Positions 1-9,255 of a stretch of DNA of 30,113 nucleotides are shown here, in pieces (position 1 is the first letter of the stretch; each line of letters opens with the position of its first letter). The DNA comes from Asterionellopsis glacialis (lineage: Eukaryota; Bacillariophyta; Plagiogrammaphyceae; Rhaphoneidales; Asterionellopsidaceae). The notes under the pieces are model-generated. The model did no database searches and had not been told where the DNA came from. It saw nothing but the letters and a program-made list of their open reading frames with translations. A program made the position numbers and the translations under genes. Location of the stretch: assembly GCA_014885115.2 (NCBI GenBank), contig WKLE02000605.1, positions 41,485 through 71,597 on the forward strand, written 5' to 3'.

Positions 1-1800
1 GATCTTAACGTCCATTTTTGAAGTCAATATGTTGACTCGAAATTTGACTGAATTCAGTCAAAAGGCCTGGAGGAAATCCGGTATTTAAGGGCAAATTCCC
101 AAGCTTGAACTTTGCAATGTTGCCTATTTCATGATGCAATCATGACATCATAACAAAATTTTTCCTTATATAAAAATAAATTTCACCATTTTCTACAAGC
201 ACTAACCCTAACTCTAAATATGCTAACTGAACAATGGTGCCATTTTTCAAGCTTGAAATTGCTTATTGAGTAGTAAAATTCCAAGCTAGACCTTTGCAAT
301 GCATCATTGCTCATTGGTGGATGGGGACGGTAGTAGATACTACTAAGCATGGCAAGGAAGGCATCAATGTATTGGTAGGAACAAAAAAAGGATGATTTCC
401 TGTAAAAGCAAGTGTTTATAAGGAGAACACGCACGTTTGATACTATAAGAAGAAAAGATGTACAGTTTACTGAAGTAAGAAAAAGGGAATGGTTGGTGGA
501 TGCAGGGCAAAATATATTATCATGACTCAAAAAAGAATTTTTGGAGAAATTTTTTGAAGAAATTTAATTATTAAATATATCTAATATTTTAGGTGTGTAA
601 TACTTATGAAACTATGGTTCTAAATAAGTATGTCCAAAAAGAACATGGTTGGATGCCATCTCCACAGTCTACCAGACCACACTAGTTATGTCTGAGGGAC
701 AGAAAATTGGTGAAGTCATGTGTAAGAAGGGGATAGTTATTGGAAATAGCTTTTTTTAATTTGTATTCTTTAGAAGAGCCAATTATATAGGAGTATCATT
801 ATCTTAAAAGAAAATTCTAATTAATCATTATAATGGTGATCCTGTTGCATTATCATTATTAGTATACAGTTTTTCTGGTGAGGCATACATAGAAAATCTG
901 AAGTAATATTTTTCATGTATGAATCTTATTGCCCCATATCATGTAAAACAAATCCCAACCAAAAAGCTGTAGAGTGCTGCAAGTGGTGGGCAGCTGCCTT
1001 TACAATAGTGCTGCTCAACAAAAGCAAACTCCATTTTTCCACTCTTGGTTGCAATAGGAGGAGCTACAAATACATTTGTAAACTAGAATGAATGAGCTTT
1101 CCAACAATATACAGAATCTGGGGGTTGGATAAGATTTTGATTTGTTGTAACCATGTTGTAGTGAAGTTATGTCTGACCCCCGCCACTGTTGTAGTAGGAC
1201 TCATCTGCCTGCTGTCCACTGCCAAATTCTTTGCATTCCATGCCAATATCTTTTCCATTTTTTGTTATAGATTACACTCCTCTAGAGTCTTTACAAAGCA
1301 TTGCACTGTGCGCCAGGTATTTTCAATTTTCACATGGTCTCTGATTTCTGACGACGAAACGGCCTGGCTGTACAAGCAATCATAACTCTATCTTTTGTGT
1401 ATGAAGGAATGAGTGTATGCATAACAGCGCTACTCCTAATAATACAAAATCTTTTTCTGTCTGCTGACGTCGACAAGTCGAACTGGCTGGCTACTGTAGC
1501 CACAGTATGTAAGGGCATGTATTAATACCTGTAAGTTCTCACTGTACAATGTACATTCTGCAAAATGTACCAGGTACGTGACTTTGTAGTGGAGTCTCAG
1601 TACATTTAAAATTCCCAGGATAATCTTGAAGTTTCCGGCGCCGATCTTTACCGATCTGTGGTCTGTCCTTCACCTTGACGTACGTAGGGTCGTATCCTTG
1701 GGGCTTTCTCACGTTCTGCAAAGAGACAGCGAAATCTAGGTAAGTTGAAACCGACGAACGACACAATAGTTCGCTGTTCAATTGCAAACCGATAGTCACG
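1..1800. other. Stretch without a recognisable gene
   Basis: AT-rich sequence with only short open frames that overlap on both strands and show no family motif or codon bias. A weak direct repeat of about 25 bases lies near 99-123 and 281-305 (both contain 'tttgcaatg' after a 'ccaagct' start). The last 100-200 bases should hold the promoter and 5' leader of the gene at 1801, but I see no clear TATA box. Confidence 0.5.
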
Positions 1801-2175
1801 ATGAAGTCTTTCGCTGTCCTTTTCGCCCTTGCCCTTGTTGTGGTCTCCACCTCGGCCTTTGCTCCCTCTGTTAGCAAGAGCACTCTTGCCAAGCAAGCCA
1901 CAAAGCTTAATATTGTCCCCTTGAAGCGCCCAGAGGGAGAATACACCTACGATGATGGTCTTACTGATCTCGAACGTCAGCAGCGAACAACCATCCCTGC
2001 TTTCCTTACCGGATCTGCCAAGTCCCAAGCTGATCCCTCCACCATCCGTGACGATCTCGATGATGTTTCTTTCGAACTTCCTGGATGGTTCTCTGCTGTT
2101 GGATCTCTTGCCGGTACCTTCATCTTCTTCGCCATCTTCAAGGCCGGACAAGACCCCACTTCTTACATCCAGTAA
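1801..2175 (+). CDS. Plastid-targeted small single-helix (thylakoid?) protein, unknown function
   Basis: A 124-residue protein without introns. Residues 1-19 form a hydrophobic secretory signal that ends in SAFAP; in diatoms this Phe-led motif marks the bipartite signal taking nuclear-encoded proteins into the complex plastid. A short basic Ser/Lys-rich transit-like stretch follows (about 20-36). The mature part is acidic and polar, then has one hydrophobic helix at about 103-115 (GSLAGTFIFFAIF) and ends in a short polar tail. Codons strongly favour C- or T-ending forms and AAG, as expected of a highly expressed gene. Size, targeting and one C-terminal helix suggest a small thylakoid or photosystem-associated subunit; that is inference, and I do not recognise the family. 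Long open frames on the opposite strand here are shadows of the biased codon use. Confidence 0.85.
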   Translation: MKSFAVLFALALVVVSTSAFAPSVSKSTLAKQATKLNIVPLKRPEGEYTYDDGLTDLERQQRTTIPAFLTGSAKSQADPSTIRDDLDDVSFELPGWFSAVGSLAGTFIFFAIFKAGQDPTSYIQ

Positions 2176-3124
2176 GCATCGAAGAAGAAACTTTCTTGGC
2201 GCTTTTCCAGGCTGTTAACATTGATTGCTATGGTGTTGGAGGAAGTCGATCCGTGTTCCAGCCGAAAATCATTTAGATTAAATGTAAGATAAACTATTTT
2301 TATCTTGGAAACCAAATATTGCTAAAATTGTAGATTTTTTCGTTTTGTCTATCGATTGCTAATGAGTTCATTACATTTTCACGAGCACCACAGGATGCTA
2401 GCATTTCCTCAAAAGCCTTTCTTTCGATCAAATATCCTGCGTATTCAGTTCCCTTCCTCCTGCGCGCTGTACATCACAAAACTTTGACACAGACTTATGT
2501 TCAATTCCTCAACTGCTACAAACTTACAATTTCAACACAGGTTTATCATCTGTACGTTACGGTTAACAAGTTTGTCAAACTTGGATAATCTGCAATCAAT
2601 GATGTGATTGAGGTCTTATCGCTGTTGTTGAAAATTATCAAAAAGATACAATGTATTACGGATGTATGTTTTGAAACTTATTCATTTTTAGCATAACAAA
2701 AACTTTGTCCTTTGGTGGATTGATGAGAACTTCATTGCGGGTCCACCAGCTTGAGTTGAAAATACTTGTATAATTGCTAGACATTCGAGTGCAATTTGAC
2801 TCTCTGAATAGTATGAATTCAAGTAACTCTGTCCGTAGAAGAAAAAAGTTCACAGAATTGATGATTACTTTGACCCGCTACGTGGTTCCCCGAACGGAGA
2901 CCCTCTTGCGGTAAGAAAGGGCAAGTTCTGATTGTCATCTTGATCAAGAATACAAGACGACGAAGAAATCGAAAGCAGCAGGCATTTTACTTGGTTTTAA
3001 AATATTCTTATCAGGATCTTATTAACGATGGCAATAAAACATATAAGAAACTACTAATTGGCAGCACATGAACTACTATGAAAAAATTAAGTCACGCCCA
3101 CATGCCAAAAACAAGAATCATCTT
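2176..3124. other. Intergenic, nothing recognised
   Basis: The 3' flanks of two genes that point towards each other (1801-2175 on plus, 3125-4681 on minus). Short open frames such as 2656-2853 on minus have no recognisable motif and no codon bias. Confidence 0.5.
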
Positions 3125-4681
3125 CTACCAAAGCATAAACAAACCTCCAATCATGGCGACCATGGCACCAACGGTTGTCTGCACTTTAGAGCTTGCTGAA
3201 AGATTGGCCCTAAGATCAGCCCGGATCACATAGTAATCAGAGCCATAAGGCTCGTAGTCTGCCACACAATCGTTAATACTTATATGCCATAAAGGCGTCA
3301 CCAAATTGCTCACAGGGACCTCATTGTGGATTTCGGATTGCACACGGCCCGAAAGAAACACACGTTCATCATGATCTGAGGTGACTGAAAGTTGATCCAA
3401 CAAAGAATCGACTTCGGTCGAAGCAAAGTTTGCGTGGTTGTTACCCCCTTCTGAGCCAAAGAACGCATTGAGGAACCAAGCAGGATCACCAGCTGGCAAC
3501 GTGTGCTGGGCCCACATGAGCATGTCAAAAGTCCTCTCCTCCATGATCTTCTTCGTTTCTGACCAATCATCACCTGTAAGGGTGGTTTTGACCGTGATGC
3601 CCAGATCTCTCAATGCGTCAGCAATAAGTGGCTGCATGATGACGAGACCAGGGCGATGAGGGTAAGCAACAAGGCGGACGGTGAGTGCTTGTCCATCCTT
3701 CACGCGCTTGCCACCACTGAGTTCCCAACCAGCATCAGTCAAGAGTTTTTCAGATGCAGATTTATCACCATGTGCATCAGAATCGTCAGTGAAGTAAGGA
3801 GAATTATCAGGAAACAGACTACGGGTGGGATGTCCTCCAGCTAGAGCTTGCGAGAGCACAGTGCGGTCAATCGCCCTGTCGATCGCCTTGCGCACAAGAA
3901 CATCTTGCATGGTATCCAAATTGTAAAAGGCCATGTAGTGATAGCCTACCTCAAAGGACCTGATTTTGACATTCTCCACCTTTCGGAGTTCAGGAAGTTT
4001 GTCAATCGGCAAGTGGAATCCAATGTCAACTTTATTCTTCTTGACACCTTCAGCCAGAGCGTGACCGTCTGCGAACTTCTTGACCTCAATCGAGGGACGT
4101 TCATCTGCATTAGGGTAGTGCTCATTGGGAACAAGGTCTAAGTGATCATTTGGTTCAAAATGTGCGATAGAGTATGGGCCTGTAAATACAAATTTTTTGT
4201 TTGCATCTCGAGTATAGATGACGAAAACCCACTCGGCAAGGACAGATTTCATAATGTGAGTGGGACGTTCTGACTGAATCTTCACGACGCGGTCATCTGA
4301 TGCAGTAGCTGTGATAGATCCTAGGGATGCTCTTGCATCATCATTTTTCTCGTTTTGTTCATTGAGGGAGGCAGCTACATGAGTGGCGTCGGCTAGAGTT
4401 CCGTCAGAGAACTTGCGGCCAATCTTGATCGTCACATCCCACTCAGTATCACTGATCTTGGAGACAGATTCAGCTAACTGGCCAACTATTTCACCACTCT
4501 TGTTGACAGTAAAGAGCTTCTCGGCAACACCGTGACTTATGAGAGCCCAGGGGTTACTACCTTGGGTTGGGTCGACATCACCCGTGATAAAGGTTTGTCC
4601 AACAAGCAAAGGTTCACGGCAATGATCAGCCGAAGCAAGGCCCAATGTAAGAATTCCTATGAGGTGCTTGAGTTGAAACAT
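3125..4681 (-). CDS. Family-5 extracellular solute-binding protein (DppA/NikA-like), predicted GPI-anchored
   Basis: A 518-residue intronless protein of the bacterial SBP_bac_5 fold, which in bacteria delivers peptides, nickel chelates or similar ligands to an ABC importer. Residues 1-18 are a signal peptide (hydrophobic ILTLGLA core, cleavage after ASA). Family features follow in order: an N-terminal lobe with 'WDVTIKIGRKFSDGTLADATHV' split as WDVTI...FSDGT at about 80-95, a 'FTGPYSI' segment near 165, 'LVRKAIDRAIDR' near 262, and a closing lobe with 'DLGITVKTTL' near 360. The last ~25 residues have small residues (SASS), a short spacer and a hydrophobic end (GAMVAMIGGLFMLW), a typical GPI-attachment signal, so the protein probably sits on the outer cell surface. 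No permease or ATPase gene is adjacent. Bacterial ancestry by gene transfer is inferred. The ligand cannot be read from sequence. Confidence 0.85.
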   Translation of the reverse strand: MFQLKHLIGILTLGLASADHCREPLLVGQTFITGDVDPTQGSNPWALISHGVAEKLFTVNKSGEIVGQLAESVSKISDTEWDVTIKIGRKFSDGTLADATHVAASLNEQNEKNDDARASLGSITATASDDRVVKIQSERPTHIMKSVLAEWVFVIYTRDANKKFVFTGPYSIAHFEPNDHLDLVPNEHYPNADERPSIEVKKFADGHALAEGVKKNKVDIGFHLPIDKLPELRKVENVKIRSFEVGYHYMAFYNLDTMQDVLVRKAIDRAIDRTVLSQALAGGHPTRSLFPDNSPYFTDDSDAHGDKSASEKLLTDAGWELSGGKRVKDGQALTVRLVAYPHRPGLVIMQPLIADALRDLGITVKTTLTGDDWSETKKIMEERTFDMLMWAQHTLPAGDPAWFLNAFFGSEGGNNHANFASTEVDSLLDQLSVTSDHDERVFLSGRVQSEIHNEVPVSNLVTPLWHISINDCVADYEPYGSDYYVIRADLRANLSASSKVQTTVGAMVAMIGGLFMLW

Positions 4682-5238
4682 GCTACTACTAATGTGGCTT
4701 TAGAAAAATCTAAAAGGATTCGGCGGCCCATCAATTTTTGATATCGTCATTCCCAGTTTTAAATTTAGGGCAAAGGAAACAAAGAAGATCTAAGTGAGCA
4801 TCATTCTTTTTAAGTCATCTCTCCGAATAAATCGGAAAGGCTTCTTCGAAACATCACCAAAGACAAGACTTACCTTCAAAATCAAAAATATTCAATTTTA
4901 TGATTACTACCTTTAAAATCAGAGATCTGTGATTTTATGAGTGGTTTTGTGAGTATTTTTTTAGACGTCAAAAGATGCTGTCAAAAGATTTTTTTCACAA
5001 AAGTGGCTCTAAAATTTTTCAGGGGCAGTACTATTTTTTTAGCCTAACTTTGTAGAGCTCCTTTGGCCCAAATTTGTAAGCCTCTTTGGCCTAAATTTGT
5101 ACAGGTAGAGCCTAACCTCGGCCTTAATTTGTACAGCCTCCCTGTGTTGAATATTGATCCACAATTTGACAGTTTCAAATTACAGTACCTGTAATTAAAA
5201 ACCAATGTGTGCTGTGTCCAGCGTATGACTGCAAGTAA
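4591..5238. repeat. Tandem duplication, unit 1 (includes gene 5' end)
   Basis: This stretch covers the first ~30 codons of the solute-binding gene (minus strand) and its upstream DNA, and recurs immediately beyond as unit 2. Matching blocks in the same order include 'aagaattcctatgaggtgct' (4649 and 5309), 'tcaaaagatgctgtcaa' (about 4968 and 5447), 'gtgttgaa.attgat.cacaa' (about 5145 and 5540) and 'ccagcgtat.actgcaa' (about 5217 and 5593). Roughly 200 bases of unit 1 (4700-4900) are missing or unrecognisable in unit 2. Confidence 0.8.
5033..5150. repeat. Degenerate short repeats, about 20-30 bases each
   Basis: Four imperfect copies of a motif like 'agcctc.ttggcc.aaatttgtac' lie head to tail inside unit 1 (around 5041, 5059, 5081 and 5108). 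Unit 2 has only one related copy (about 5516-5535). The array expanded or contracted after the larger duplication. Confidence 0.55.
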
Positions 5239-5612
5239 AGGTATGTAAAACAAGTAAAGGTTCATCCTAGGTCAAACGGCAATAATTAGCCGAAGCAAGG
5301 CCCACCACAAGAATTCCTATGAGGTGCTTGAGTTGAAACATGGTACAAATGATGTGGCTTCAGAAAGATTTCAAATGATTCAGTAAATAGTATTCCTTCA
5401 AAAACAAAGATTTATGATTAGTTTTGTGCGTATCTTTTAAGGCTTCAAAAGATGCTGTCAACAAAGATTTTTTCAAAAAGTGGCTGTAAATTTTTTCAGG
5501 GCAAGGCTAATTTTTAGCCTAAAATTGTAGAGCCTCCTTGTGTTGAACATTGATTCACAATTTGCAATTCTGAATTAAAATCAGTGTGTGCTTTCCAGCG
5601 TATAACTGCAAA
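5239..5612. repeat. Tandem duplication, unit 2
   Basis: Diverged, shortened second copy of 4591-5238. The offset from unit 1 is exactly 660 bases at the conserved signal-peptide block (4649 against 5309). The copy begins with 'aggtatgtaaaacaagtaaa', matching 'aggtttgtccaacaagcaaa' inside the solute-binding gene, so the duplication breakpoint lies within the coding sequence. Confidence 0.8.
5267..5341 (-). pseudogene. Broken copy of the solute-binding protein's signal-peptide segment
   Basis: On the minus strand an ATG at 5341 opens a 24-codon frame that repeats the intact protein's first 18 residues (MFQLKHLIGIL..GLASA) with two changes, TL to VV. It diverges after the cleavage site, keeps the Cys of the intact protein's 'DHCR', and hits a TAG at 5267-5269. 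It lacks everything after the signal peptide. It is a by-product of the tandem duplication and is unlikely to yield a stable product, though it could act as an upstream frame if transcription begins beyond it. Confidence 0.75.
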
Positions 5613-5660
5613 TAAAGGTTTGTCCAACAAGTACAAATTCATCCTTTGTCAAACTGCAGG
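5613..5660. repeat. Partial third copy of the tandem unit
   Basis: 'aggtttgtccaacaagtaca' and the bases after it restart the same unit, then the match fades near 5660. The first half is closer to the intact gene (4591 onward) than unit 2 is, so the copies may have arisen in more than one event. Confidence 0.65.
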
Positions 5661-6774
5661 GCATTGCATAAATAATAATGGAGTCTAGGTCGTACATTTC
5701 AAAACCCCCCCACAAGAACGGTGCTCACCATTGTTTCAGTGCAATGTGATTCTATTTCCCAAAGAACTATTTTTCAAACTGCTTTGGAGTTATGCTGTAG
5801 GACTTAGACCAGTACGAAATAAATCGGGAATGTCTAACATGTTATGAAATAAATTTCTAGAGGTGAGAGACGACTGTTGCACTCAAGGAGTGCCTCGGTT
5901 TAAGGTGTACGTGTATACCTTTAGTGTTGCCACAAAGTGGGTCCTAGTTGCATTGGTTCTACCAAATCACGCCATGCTAACACAAATATGTACGTAATTA
6001 TTGGAAGCATTTACCTACTTCTTGACCACGTGGTTCTCCACTCTAAGTATTTTATATTTAGAGTCAATGTACCAGATACCTTTTGGCTTTTTAGATACGA
6101 AACAAAGCAAGTCCTTGGGGATTGGCAAAACATCATGTGACTTCTTCAGTAGAGATGATGATGGCACTATGTTGTCAACACCAACGGATTGCTTGGAAAA
6201 ATCTTTCGAAATTTTCTCAATCAGGAGGTGATCGCCCATCTCTTCAGAATTTTTAGAAAAGTTTTATTTGATTGTCATTTTGTGAGATATGATGCTTCCA
6301 GTTCATTAACAGTAAGTGATTGGACATTACAAATGCGTTTCTAATGTGAAAGAATGAAGAATTTTTCTGCAATGATACTACTTTCTGCATTTCTCATCCA
6401 AGTTCATTAGTCGCAGAATAACAATGATACAATTGAACTGGAAACGCACAAGACAAAAAGAAGGAGAGAAAGCGAGGAAGCAAAAAAACGTGTAATAGTT
6501 GATGTTGCTGTAAGCTAAGAAGAACTAAGATGACAAAAGAGGGATACCAATACGGCAATGACTAGGAGTATTGTACCTACGTAGCTGCAATCCTAATCGT
6601 ATGGAGCGAATGTCTATATCGATTGAACCATATTTATCAATCAAGGATACAGCTGTAACGCGCGCGAAGTAAAAAAAAGAATAAAGGGTAGAAAAAAGAA
6701 TAAACATAAAAGTAAAGATTCGTTTTTGTTTTTGTCTCGCGTTCGTGGTCACTTCGAAATAGCAAAATTTCTCA

Positions 6775-6810
<36 letters not shown>

Positions 6811-6817
6811 CCTACAA
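5661..6817. other. Intergenic, nothing recognised
   Basis: AT-rich DNA upstream of the solute-binding gene and its repeats, and downstream of the U2AF gene. Overlapping frames at 6001-6239 on both strands (about 75 codons each) have no known motif. The tract next to the U2AF stop should contain its 3' UTR. Confidence 0.45.
6781..6804. repeat. (CT)12 microsatellite
   Basis: Twelve uninterrupted CT dinucleotides just downstream of the stop codon of the minus-strand U2AF gene. In the transcript this reads as a (GA)n purine tract at the start of the 3' UTR. Confidence 0.95.
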
Positions 6818-8803
6818 TTAACGTAATCTTCCAGCTTGATAATCACGTTCATCAAAGTAGCTTGTCTGAACTACATTAGGACCAAAGGTCCTCCCTGAAA
6901 GTTCTTTATCGGCAGACTGAGCATCATTGGCAGTTGCATATTCAAGAAAGATTTTTTTAATAGCAGAAGCTTCAACACCATCTTGAGCTCGAGGTACTTT
7001 CATAGATACCAAATCTCCAAACTTGGAACATTCTGCATGGACTTCTTCAAAAAGACCTCTATATTCTTCTTCAGTCGACAAGTCTTCATCTGTCACCATG
7101 TTATGTAACACAAGAATTCGCGTTGCCGGTGGTCCTTGTTGGTGTTGCGGGAGTAGTTGTTGGTGTTGTTGCATTTGTGGTTGTTGTTGTATTGGTGGCA
7201 TTGGTGCAGCGGGGGCAACATTGGCACTTCCATTTCCAAAGGCAGCCTCCAAAGCAGCATTCGCAATTTCAAGTGCATTACTGGCTGATGGAACAGCCAT
7301 TGCCGTCGTTGGTGCAGGAGCGTATGGGTTATATGTGGCCGCCGTCGTTGGTGCCATAGCAACAGGTGCAGCTGCAGGAGGCATGATATGCTGGTGCTGT
7401 TGTTGCATGGGTGGAAGCCCTGCTACTACAGGCATAGCAGAAGTAGGAGCGGGAGCACCACCTGCCATGACAGGAGGAATACCCGTAATTGGATCAGGTG
7501 GTGGAGGCATTGGTCGTAATCCCATTGCTGCATCAACAAGTTCTTCAATGTCGTAGCCACTGACAACAATCCGTCCGGATTGGTTTGGCACTGGGGCAGA
7601 AGGTGTTGCAGCAGCCGCAGGCATGACCGCACTAGGTGCTACCGCCTGTTGACGTTGTGCAGCAACACGTGCAGTCAAGGTCTTTCCACCTCCCAAGTCC
7701 ATGCCATTCAATCCCATGACAGCTACTGGAGTTGCAGCAGGGTCCATGTACTCTACAAAGCAATAACCCTTGGAGGTGGCGGAGTCGGCATCTTCCTTGA
7801 CCAAGTGGAACGCACGGACTCTTCCAAAGGCTGCTAAAAGTTCGAGTACTTGATCTTCTGTCAAATGGTAATGAAGACCTCCAATAAAGATTTTGTTGGG
7901 TCCATCATTGACAGTTCCAGAAATAATGCCAAGACGGGACACATCCAGTATTGGTAGTGAGGAGGGATGAACGGGAGGTGCCAAGGTAGGATTGTAGTCA
8001 TTAGGGCGCTTGATCTTTACCTTTCCTTTGCCCATAATGTTAATCCCGTCCAAGGCCATACAAGCACTAGTCATTTCAACGGTCTTGAATTCCAAAAAGC
8101 AAAAACGACGTTCATGATTGATATAGACAGACAATATCGGGTCTTCATCGATCTTTTGCACGGCAGCATCTTGAATGGCCTGGAAGAAGAAACCATGGAT
8201 ATCATCCTCATTAAGATCGGCAGGCAAATGACCAATGTAGAGACGACGAGCATGTCTCGTCTGCTGAGATTGGATTGATACATCAGCCTGATTTCCTAAT
8301 CCTGAAAAGTCTGTGGCAGCAAAGTTCGTCATGGATTTCGCAGCGGCATCGGCGGCAGCCTGCTCAGGCGTGGGACGCACATCAAATTTGGATGGACGAG
8401 CAAATCTTTTCCGACGTCTCTCCTCAACCCATGCTAATTCTTCTTCGTACGACTTGAAGACAATATCGCCTTTATTAGGTCTACGTCGTGGAGGTGGTGG
8501 TCCTCCACCTCCTCGTCTATCACCATATCCTCGAGGTGGGGGTCGACCACCACCACCTCCTCGATTGTACGGTGGAGGTCCCCCAGGCGGAGGTCCACGC
8601 CGATCAAAGTTACCATTAAGGTTCGGGGGAGGGCCTCTGCCCGACGATGGTGGCGGACCACCACGGATATTTCTGCCGTACTGGTCTCGATCTTGAGGAG
8701 AAGGAGAACGTCTACGTGGTGGAATATCACGGTCACCGCCTTGTCGTGTCATCCATGCTGGGGCGTTCGATACGCCTCGACCACGACCGCCAGGGTTGCT
8801 CAT
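6818..8803 (-). CDS. U2AF2: U2 snRNP auxiliary factor large subunit (U2AF65-type splicing factor)
   Basis: A 661-residue intronless protein that binds the polypyrimidine tract at 3' splice sites and helps recruit U2 snRNP in the nucleus. Order: Gly/Arg/Pro-rich N-terminus (1-110, in place of the usual RS domain); a basic segment with 'RPSKFDVRP' (136-144) where animal proteins carry the Trp-containing U2AF35-binding motif; RRM1 (about 187-268, RNP2 'RLYIGHLP'); RRM2 (304-383, RNP2 'KIFIGGL', RNP1 'KGYCFVEY'); a Pro/Ala/Gln-rich linker of about 175 residues; and a C-terminal U2AF-homology RRM (562-652) with 'VLHNMVTDEDL', 'ECSKFGD' and the R-x-F loop 'GRTF' (637-640) that binds Trp-containing ligands. 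It is longer than human U2AF65 (475 residues), mostly through the last linker. Divergent from the gene at 9256. Confidence 0.95.
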   Translation of the reverse strand: MSNPGGRGRGVSNAPAWMTRQGGDRDIPPRRRSPSPQDRDQYGRNIRGGPPPSSGRGPPPNLNGNFDRRGPPPGGPPPYNRGGGGGRPPPRGYGDRRGGGGPPPPRRRPNKGDIVFKSYEEELAWVEERRRKRFARPSKFDVRPTPEQAAADAAAKSMTNFAATDFSGLGNQADVSIQSQQTRHARRLYIGHLPADLNEDDIHGFFFQAIQDAAVQKIDEDPILSVYINHERRFCFLEFKTVEMTSACMALDGINIMGKGKVKIKRPNDYNPTLAPPVHPSSLPILDVSRLGIISGTVNDGPNKIFIGGLHYHLTEDQVLELLAAFGRVRAFHLVKEDADSATSKGYCFVEYMDPAATPVAVMGLNGMDLGGGKTLTARVAAQRQQAVAPSAVMPAAAATPSAPVPNQSGRIVVSGYDIEELVDAAMGLRPMPPPPDPITGIPPVMAGGAPAPTSAMPVVAGLPPMQQQHQHIMPPAAAPVAMAPTTAATYNPYAPAPTTAMAVPSASNALEIANAALEAAFGNGSANVAPAAPMPPIQQQPQMQQHQQLLPQHQQGPPATRILVLHNMVTDEDLSTEEEYRGLFEEVHAECSKFGDLVSMKVPRAQDGVEASAIKKIFLEYATANDAQSADKELSGRTFGPNVVQTSYFDERDYQAGRLR

Positions 8804-9255
8804 CGTGCCAACAATTATTTACTTTGTTGCTTTCGAAACTCGAGGCACCAAGGCCAGTTGAAAACCCTTCCAGCAAGCAGTACCTGTAAGCGGGAGTGCT
8901 CTGCGTGCCACAGGGTTATTTCACGTATTGCGCTTTTGATTTTTGTGTCGATGGCAAAGACATTTGCATGTCCGCATACTCTGTGGGAGCGCGCCGAGCT
9001 TCAATTTTGATCTCATAACCTAATCGCAGAACCCCATAAAAAATATCTGAAACCCAAGCGGGAAAGATTTTGTGCCATGTGCCGAGGACAAAAAGAGAGG
9101 TCTCTCTTTTTGTTCTTTGTCGTCGACCTGGTGACGGCATAAACGACAACAATGAGGAAGGCCTTGTAATCATACAAGTACCCATCCACCTACCGTGTAG
9201 CTTGAAAATAGTTCCACCTTTACAATCTATCTCTCTTACCATTTCAACAAAAAAA
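8804..9255. promoter_or_regulatory. Divergent intergenic region between U2AF2 and the LicD fusion gene
   Basis: About 450 bases separate the two start codons, so both promoters must lie here. I see no clear TATA box. The LicD-side part contains a perfect 12-base inverted repeat (9088-9113). A frame continues upstream from the chosen start to an ATG at 9070, but the 62 extra residues resemble no domain. Confidence 0.5.
9088..9113. repeat. Perfect 12-base inverted repeat (hairpin) in probable 5' leader
   Basis: 'acaaaaagagag' is followed by GT and its exact reverse complement 'ctctctttttgt'. It lies 143 bases before the preferred ATG of the LicD fusion gene and just after an alternative in-frame ATG at 9070. 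It could fold in the mRNA leader or be a dyad protein-binding site; both are inference. Confidence 0.8.

Noticed and set aside
1064..1385. Overlapping plus and minus frames of 97 and 64 codons
   Set aside because: I considered a transposon fragment, but saw no transposase, integrase or terminal repeats and cannot support it.
1648..2151. 167-codon open frame antisense to the plastid protein
   Set aside because: The sense frame has a clear plastid leader and codon bias; such bias commonly keeps the opposite strand open. The antisense product is low-complexity and matches no family.
3125..4681. Bacterial contamination as the source of the solute-binding gene
   Set aside because: It lies between typical eukaryotic genes, has a GPI-like tail, and its upstream DNA is duplicated within the same sequence; there is no operon context.
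6001..6239. Overlapping 75-codon frames on both strands
   Set aside because: No motif, no codon bias and no homologue recognised; neither strand is favoured, so no gene is called.
7023..7556. 177-codon plus-strand frame antisense to U2AF2
   Set aside because: It is the complement of the Pro/Ala/Gln-rich linker and reads as Gly/Cys/Ala runs; the minus strand has well-defined RRMs.
9070..9255. N-terminal extension of the LicD fusion to ATG 9070
   Set aside because: The extra 62 residues have no domain or targeting feature, contain the hairpin, and the ATG at 9256 has an A-rich context just ahead of the homologous region. Kept only as an alternative.
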